A stretch of 57,111 bases of DNA from contig NZ_WTFT01000034.1 of the NCBI RefSeq assembly GCF_009861505.1, positions 1-57,111 of the forward strand, written 5' to 3'. Shown here piece after piece: positions 52,407-57,111 of this stretch (its first letter is position 1; each line of letters begins with the position of its first letter). The translations under genes and the position numbers were made by a program. Origin of the DNA: Pseudomonas izuensis (GTDB lineage Bacteria > Pseudomonadota > Gammaproteobacteria > Pseudomonadales > Pseudomonadaceae). The notes below the pieces were generated by a model. The model made no database searches. It worked only from the letters and a program-made list of their open reading frames with translations, and was not told where the DNA came from.

Positions 52407-53483
52407 ATGGTAGATCGATCATCACCGCCACCCTTGAGTGCCGCCAGCGTTGCGTTGCGTCTGGCGGGCATTGCCGTGGTTGTCGCTGTCGTGGCCGGGG
52501 CGTTTGCCTACGTCAACGGCACCTTGGACCCACAACGGTTGACGCCGAAAAAACTGATCAATGTGCTGGAAACCAATAACGGCGTGCACCCCGGATTCCG
52601 ACGCAATCATGCCAAGGGTGTGTGCGTGATCGGCCATTTCGAGAGCAGTGGCGAGGCTCGCAGTTATTCCATTGCGCAGGTATTCAATGAGCCGCGCACG
52701 TCGGTGGTCGGTCGTTTTGCCTTGCCGGCGGGTAATCCCTACGCGCCGGACAGCGCCGTGCCGATTCGCAGCCTGGCGTTGCGCTTCACCCAGGCCAACG
52801 GCCAGCAATGGCGCACCGGGATGAACAGCATGCCGGTGTTTCCAGTGGGCACGCCCGAAGCGTTCTATCAATTTCAGCAGGCTCAGTCGCCGCTTCCCGC
52901 GACCGGTAAACCGGACCCCGCCGCAGTGCCGGCGTTCTTCGGCTCGCACCCGGAATCGGCACCGTTCCTGGCATGGATCAAGACCGCCAAACCCTCGGCC
53001 AGTTACGTGACGGAAACCTACAACAGCGTCAACGCGTTCTATCTGGTCAACGCCACCGGCCAGCGGCAAGCGGTACGCTGGAGCATGGTGCCGGTGGCTC
53101 AGGACGCGCCCGGCGCCACGGCACCGCAGGGCAGCGATTTTCTAGAGAAAGACCTGGTCCAGCGGATCACCGCCGGCCCGTTGCGCTTTCAGCTGAACAT
53201 CACCCTGGCCAACCCCGGCGACCCGGTCAACGACGCCAGCAAGGCCTGGCCCGAAGGGCGCAAGGTGTTGAATGCCGGCACCCTGGTGCTGGAAAAAACC
53301 CAGCCACAACTCAACGGCGAGTGCCGTGATATCAACTATGACCCACTGGTATTGCCTGCCGGCATCGAAGGGTCCGACGACCCATTGCTCGCCGCTCGTT
53401 CAGCCGGCTACTCCGATTCCTACCTGCGTCGCACCAGCGAAGTCAGCCAGTTGCCCGCCGCCAAGCAGGAGGTTCAACAATGA
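52407..53483 (+). CDS. Catalase-family peroxidase (SrpA-like), membrane-anchored
   Basis: The 358-aa minimal catalase has an N-terminal transmembrane or signal segment (LRLAGIAVVVAVVAGAFAYV, about 18-37). The catalytic His is in FRRNHAKG, and the proximal-Tyr region is RSAGYSDSYLRR near the C-terminus. It is much shorter than classical catalases (about 480-750 aa), so a periplasmic heme peroxidase role is likely. GGAG 7 nt upstream supports start 52407. The stop overlaps the next gene's ATG (ATGA). Confidence 0.88.
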   Translation: MVDRSSPPPLSAASVALRLAGIAVVVAVVAGAFAYVNGTLDPQRLTPKKLINVLETNNGVHPGFRRNHAKGVCVIGHFESSGEARSYSIAQVFNEPRTSVVGRFALPAGNPYAPDSAVPIRSLALRFTQANGQQWRTGMNSMPVFPVGTPEAFYQFQQAQSPLPATGKPDPAAVPAFFGSHPESAPFLAWIKTAKPSASYVTETYNSVNAFYLVNATGQRQAVRWSMVPVAQDAPGATAPQGSDFLEKDLVQRITAGPLRFQLNITLANPGDPVNDASKAWPEGRKVLNAGTLVLEKTQPQLNGECRDINYDPLVLPAGIEGSDDPLLAARSAGYSDSYLRRTSEVSQLPAAKQEVQQ

Positions 53484-54025
53484 ATACTCAACCCAACCAT
53501 TTCGCTCCCTTGGCGCGACTGCTGCACTGGCTGATGGCGCTGATGATTATCGCCATGCTGTTCATCGGCGCAGGCATGGTTGCTTCTGTCTCCGAACGCC
53601 ATGAATGGCTGATCCACCTGCACAAGCCCTTGGGCGTGGCGATTTTGTTGCTGGTAATCGTGCGCCTGGTGGTGCGCTTCTCCACGCAACAGCCGCCGTT
53701 GCCCGCGGACCTGCCGGGTTGGCAAGCGCTGGCGGCGAAGGCTTCGCATGTGTTGCTGTATGCGTTGATGCTGATTCTGCCGTTGCTCGGTTGGGCGATG
53801 ATTTCGGCGTCGGGTGAACCGGTGATGCTAGGCAGTTCGATGCATTTGCCGTCGATTGTGCCGGCCAATGCCCAAGTGTTTGCCTTCCTGCGCAAGGCCC
53901 ATGGGTATCTGGCGTATTTGTTGTTTTTGACGGTGTTACTGCATTTGGCAGCGGCGTTATTTCATGGGTGGATACGCCGTGATGGTGTACTGGAGAGCAT
54001 GTTGCGGGGCAAGGATCGCGGTTAA
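53480..54025 (+). CDS. Cytochrome b561
   Basis: The 181-aa four-helix diheme cytochrome has His residues at RLLHWLMA, LIHLHKPLG, SHVLLYALML and HGYLAYLLFLTVLLHLAAALFHG. It is coupled to the catalase-like gene and probably supplies quinol electrons to that periplasmic heme enzyme. The pairing under an ECF promoter suggests a peroxide-detoxifying electron path. Confidence 0.9.
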   Translation: MNTQPNHFAPLARLLHWLMALMIIAMLFIGAGMVASVSERHEWLIHLHKPLGVAILLLVIVRLVVRFSTQQPPLPADLPGWQALAAKASHVLLYALMLILPLLGWAMISASGEPVMLGSSMHLPSIVPANAQVFAFLRKAHGYLAYLLFLTVLLHLAAALFHGWIRRDGVLESMLRGKDRG

Positions 54026-54153
54026 AGACTGGTATACCTGTCAACTTTGACAGTATCGAATCCCTGAAAAAGCACGTTCAATGCTCACAGACTGCAGTGG
54101 CCCGGAAAAGGCCAGTCGAACCGCACTGATCGTGTCATTCAGGGAGACGTATC

Positions 54154-55500
54154 ATGTTCAAAACTGCAGGTATGCGTTTCATGCAGCGTGGTTTTTCAGC
54201 GCTGTCGATTGTGTCGTTGGCTGCGTTGCTCGGTGCTTGCGCGCAACAACCGACGAATGAGTCCGGTAAGCCGGAAAACTGGGTTGTCGAGAATGTTAAG
54301 AATAAAACTACGGCAGATTTGACTGCGGACTTCATTGCACCGGGCGTTTTTGTACGTTCGAATTCAAAGGTTATTAATGGTTATACCGTCGAAAGTGGAA
54401 TGTTGCGGATGCCAGATAAGCCCGAGGGTTCGTTGGTTACGGTTCGCTCGGCCGATGGAAGCTTGACTGCCTTGATCGACACCCCGGAGAAGGGTGGTTT
54501 GTTGCGTGTTGATAGTAAGGGAGGGAGTTATTTCATTTCTGAACCTCAAACCGATCCACGTATCGACGACTGGGTGGAAGATGCGAAGGGCAAGGTCGCC
54601 TCTTCGCCCGTAGATCCAGCCTCGGCAGAGACTTATGTGATAGATCTTCTGATGGGCTACTCCCAAGCAGGACTTGATCGTGCAGGTGGAGATGCATTGG
54701 CCGATTCTTTGGCAAAAATAGAGTACATTAATATGGCACTCCGAAATTCATTAGTAACTAATGTGTCGTTTAGGCTGATTGGTATTCAAGTTGTCGAGCA
54801 GGATTATCTGGTTACTACTGAAACGCTCGGTAAAATTTCGACTATTTTTGCTGAAGGTATTTCGACATTTAAGCCAGATGTGGTCTACGGAAATTTTCTA
54901 ACTACCGAACCGGGAGGGGCTATTGGGTGGGCTAATCGGCCCGGGCGGTTTGGAATAGGGATAGCGAGCGGTCATGTTACATTCGCGCATGAACTTGGGC
55001 ATAACGCGGGCAGCACTCATTGTAATGTACAAGGAGTAAATGACTATAGATTCGGGTACTTTAACGGAAGGTCGGGTAGTCTTTTATGCGGAGCTAATCG
55101 TCAGCCTTACTATTCGAATCCCGATGTCAAAGACGAACATGGCCTGCCACGAGGAGATGCTGTAACTGCAAATACAGCGCGTGTTTGGCGCGAACAAGCC
55201 CGACGACTCTCTTCCTACGCGCCACCGCCGACCCCACCTACAGCCCCAGGAAACTTTGCCAAAGTGGGTTCAACTGCTAACACTATTACCTTTAGTTGGA
55301 GTCCATCGCCTAAAGCTGTTCGATATGAAATATACAGTGCGAAAACCATTGGAAGCCCCACACCAAAAAAAATCGGGGACAGTATAGGGTCAACATTTAC
55401 AGCGACTAATATATCTGGAGAGGCATTGTACTTCGTTAAGGCCGTTAGCTTGATTGACATGGTATCAGTGCCAAGTAATACCGTAGTTACAAGGCCCTAG
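54154..55500 (+). CDS. Metzincin-like lipoprotein metalloprotease with Fn3-like tail
   Basis: The 448-aa lipoprotein has a signal with lipobox LLGAC about residue 25-29. The extended zinc motif HELGHNAGSTH (residues 279-289) fits HExxHxxGxxH of metzincins (reprolysin-like). The downstream YYSNPD is shared with bacterial relatives, but the expected Met-turn methionine is replaced by a SLLC segment. Residues about 365-448 after a Pro-rich linker look like a fibronectin type III domain. The gene is markedly AT-rich with rare codons (AGA, ATA) compared with its neighbours, suggesting recent transfer. GGGAG precedes the ATG. It is predicted to be outer-membrane anchored; its target is unknown. Confidence 0.75.
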   Translation: MFKTAGMRFMQRGFSALSIVSLAALLGACAQQPTNESGKPENWVVENVKNKTTADLTADFIAPGVFVRSNSKVINGYTVESGMLRMPDKPEGSLVTVRSADGSLTALIDTPEKGGLLRVDSKGGSYFISEPQTDPRIDDWVEDAKGKVASSPVDPASAETYVIDLLMGYSQAGLDRAGGDALADSLAKIEYINMALRNSLVTNVSFRLIGIQVVEQDYLVTTETLGKISTIFAEGISTFKPDVVYGNFLTTEPGGAIGWANRPGRFGIGIASGHVTFAHELGHNAGSTHCNVQGVNDYRFGYFNGRSGSLLCGANRQPYYSNPDVKDEHGLPRGDAVTANTARVWREQARRLSSYAPPPTPPTAPGNFAKVGSTANTITFSWSPSPKAVRYEIYSAKTIGSPTPKKIGDSIGSTFTATNISGEALYFVKAVSLIDMVSVPSNTVVTRP

Positions 55501-55514
55501 CAATTCCAAAAAAT

Positions 55515-55548
55515 GGCATGACCTGGGTTTCAGGTCATACCGTTTTTT
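55515..55548. terminator. Bidirectional rho-independent terminator
   Basis: A stem with ATGACCTG and CAGGTCAT as its core (11 positions, one mismatch) has a GGTTT loop and six T residues on the plus side. An A-run at 55507-55513 gives the matching T-run on the minus side. It serves both convergent genes. Confidence 0.88.
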
Positions 55549-55555
55549 CTATAAG

Positions 55556-56698
55556 TTAACGCAGTACTTCGACCATCTCGGCTACCGTCGTCAACACATC
55601 CTTGCCCAACTGCTTCGAACGCTTGCCGGACCAGCCGGTCTCCGCGTTCGGATGATCGTCATGATCCTTGAACGGCATTTCCAGGGTCAGGGACAGGCAG
55701 TCGTATTTCTGGCCAACGGCGTTGCAGGCCAGGGTCATGTTGGCTTTGCCCGGTTCGTCGCGGGTGTAGCCGTGCTTGGTCTGGAAGTCCTTGGTGGTTT
55801 TCTTCAGATGGCTGCGGAAGTGCTCTTCGAGTTTTTCGATCCGCGGCGTGTAGCCCGGATTGCCTTCGCAAGCGGCGGTGAAGACGTGGGGGATTTCCTC
55901 GTCACCGTGAACGTCGATGAACATATCGACGCCGTACTTTTCCATTTGCTGCTGTACGAAAAAGACTTCCGGGCTGATTTCCTGGCTGGCACTCTGCCAC
56001 GCGCGGTTCAGGTCCTGGCCCATGGCGTTGGTGCGCAGGTGGCCGTGGAAAGCACCGTCCGGGTTCATGTTCGGCACCAGGTACAGGTCGGCGCTGGCCA
56101 GCAGTTTGTTCAACACCGGGTCGTCGTGCCGTTCCAGGCGTTCGATCACGCCTTCCATGAACCACTCGGCCATGTGCTCGCCCGGATGTTGCTGGGCAAT
56201 CATCCACACCTTGCGCCGGCCTTCGGCGCCCGTGCCTTTGCGCAGCAGTTGAATGTCACGGCCTTCGACGCTCTTGCCGGTGGCCAGCAGTTCGGTGCCG
56301 GCCTTGGTCAGCGCCTGCTCGATCAGCCAGTCATGGCGGCCGCGGCTGTAGGGTTCGAAGTAGGCGAACCAGGCGTGGGTTTGCGTGGCTTCAAGGCAGA
56401 AGCGCAGGCAGTCGCCTTCGAAGATGGTCGGTACGCGGAACCAGTTGACGTGATCGTAGGAGGCTACGGCCTGATAGCCGGTCCAGGCCTTGTTGTACGA
56501 GGACTGGCTGGCATTGTTCAGGCGGAACCAGTGCTCCTGGCCGACATGCAGACCGCTGGCCTTGAAGTGGAACCATTGAAAGTGATTGCTTTTGGTATCG
56601 GGTCGAATGGCCAGCAGGGGCTTGAGCGGGTCGCTGACATCGATGACCTGGATGTTGCCGCTGTCGAAGTTGGCACTGATGTCGAGAGTTTTAGCCAC
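55556..56698 (-). CDS. M14-family zinc carboxypeptidase
   Basis: The 380-aa protein has a beta-sandwich-like N-terminal domain (about 1-120) typical of cytosolic carboxypeptidase (CCP/AGBL-like) and deglutamylase relatives. The peptidase domain has zinc ligands HPGEHMAEWF (His and Glu) and FIDVHGDEE, NPDGAFHGHLRTN for substrate binding, and LTLEMPF with the catalytic Glu. No signal peptide is seen. It starts at GTG with AGGA upstream. It probably removes C-terminal residues from peptides or modified proteins. Confidence 0.88.
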   Translation of the reverse strand: MAKTLDISANFDSGNIQVIDVSDPLKPLLAIRPDTKSNHFQWFHFKASGLHVGQEHWFRLNNASQSSYNKAWTGYQAVASYDHVNWFRVPTIFEGDCLRFCLEATQTHAWFAYFEPYSRGRHDWLIEQALTKAGTELLATGKSVEGRDIQLLRKGTGAEGRRKVWMIAQQHPGEHMAEWFMEGVIERLERHDDPVLNKLLASADLYLVPNMNPDGAFHGHLRTNAMGQDLNRAWQSASQEISPEVFFVQQQMEKYGVDMFIDVHGDEEIPHVFTAACEGNPGYTPRIEKLEEHFRSHLKKTTKDFQTKHGYTRDEPGKANMTLACNAVGQKYDCLSLTLEMPFKDHDDHPNAETGWSGKRSKQLGKDVLTTVAEMVEVLR

Positions 56699-57111
56699 GG
56701 TCAGGGTTCCTGATTCAGATTTTTATGGTGGCTACTTTACACGCAAGAGAAGGGCGTTAGGAGCGCAGAAAAACGTTTCACCCAACGTGTCGAAGATTGG
56801 GTTCGTGGCTTGGGGGGTAGACTGGTTTCTACGGGTATTGCGATCGATGATCGGCGGGATGTACGAAGCGGCAGCAGGAGGATATGGGCTTGAAATAGGG
56901 GGGGGCGTCCTCCCTGACGCCGACGCAGCTTAGAGACTGTCCAATTGATTCTCAAGCGCTATCTGCGATTGGTTTTTCCTTAATGATCAACGGCTTCTCT
57001 TGCCAACAAATATTCTTTTGATATCATCCGCGCCATCGAATTTGCAGCACCTACAGACTTCATTAGCCTGAAGCCATAAGCCAGAAAACTGGCAAAAAAA
57101 GACCCGGCAAA
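56699..57111. other. Right edge, no gene recognised
   Basis: These 413 bp contain no supported gene. A stem GGCGTC-CTCCCT-GACGCC lies near 56904-56921. The last 170 bp are AT-rich (TGATATCAT near 57018) and look like the promoter and leader of a gene beyond the window. Confidence 0.35.

Noticed and set aside
56737..56955. 72-aa minus-strand frame at the right edge
   Set aside because: No ribosome-binding site, no recognisable sequence, and overlaps the upstream region of the carboxypeptidase gene.

Overview
The window is a GC-rich chromosomal segment of a Pseudomonas, most likely of the P. fluorescens group. The evidence is the gene content (LysR/ABC/RND-rich catabolic islands, phnWX, fadH, zapE, a yebC-family gene) and many copies of the REP/REPIN hairpin families typical of that group (cores GTAGGAGCTGGCTTGCCAGC, GTAGGAGCGAGCCTGCTCGC and GTGGGAGCAAAGCTTGCTCCC). 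No tRNA, rRNA, CRISPR array, integrase or transposase was recognised. All identifications come from reading motifs and remembered families; no database search was run.

Layout, left to right. 1-890: tandem array of six REPINs. 0.9-4.2 kb: an orphan pentaheme cytochrome c, a LysE/RhtB exporter and a LysR regulator, all on the minus strand. 4.3-11.7 kb (plus): a CynX-type MFS permease, then a HisJQMP-type ABC importer followed by a cytosine-deaminase-like and an ATZ/TRZ-like amidohydrolase, which look like an uptake-and-hydrolysis module for a nitrogen-rich compound. 11.7-20.8 kb (minus): an RND efflux operon (outer-membrane factor, adaptor, pump), a 71-aa protein and a 965-aa winged-helix/AAA regulator. 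20.9-27.6 kb: an acid-sugar (threonate/tetronate) operon ltnD-otnK-otnC-permease-otnI, with a divergent DeoR regulator and the remains of a deleted GntR/FCD regulator.

27.8-31.5 kb: fadH (2,4-dienoyl-CoA reductase), a PLP-dependent D-cysteine desulfhydrase/ACC-deaminase-like enzyme and a cytochrome b561. 31.8-37.6 kb: 2-aminoethylphosphonate degradation (phnW, phnX, divergent LysR), a 67-bp tandem REP array, a second LysR and a divergent OPA-type MFS permease. 37.7-42.7 kb: an orphan short VgrG-like protein, a YebC-family protein, a leucine-rich-repeat protein kinase and the ATPase ZapE. 43-50.9 kb: a seven-gene minus-strand operon coding for a spermidine/putrescine-type ABC importer and a three-subunit (2Fe-2S/FAD/FAD) dehydrogenase, with a divergent IclR regulator.

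51-54 kb: an ECF sigma/anti-sigma pair divergent from a catalase-like peroxidase plus cytochrome b561. The two transcription units appear to share the same ECF promoter motif with identical spacing. 54.1-55.5 kb: an AT-rich lipoprotein metalloprotease (metzincin zinc motif plus Fn3-like tail), probably acquired. 55.6-56.7 kb: an M14-type carboxypeptidase. The last 400 bp hold no recognisable gene.

The candidates most worth following up are the transporter/two-amidohydrolase cluster, the AT-rich metzincin lipoprotein, the ECF-controlled peroxidase module, the three-subunit dehydrogenase operon of unknown substrate, the decayed GntR regulator replaced by DeoR, and the two tandem REP arrays.
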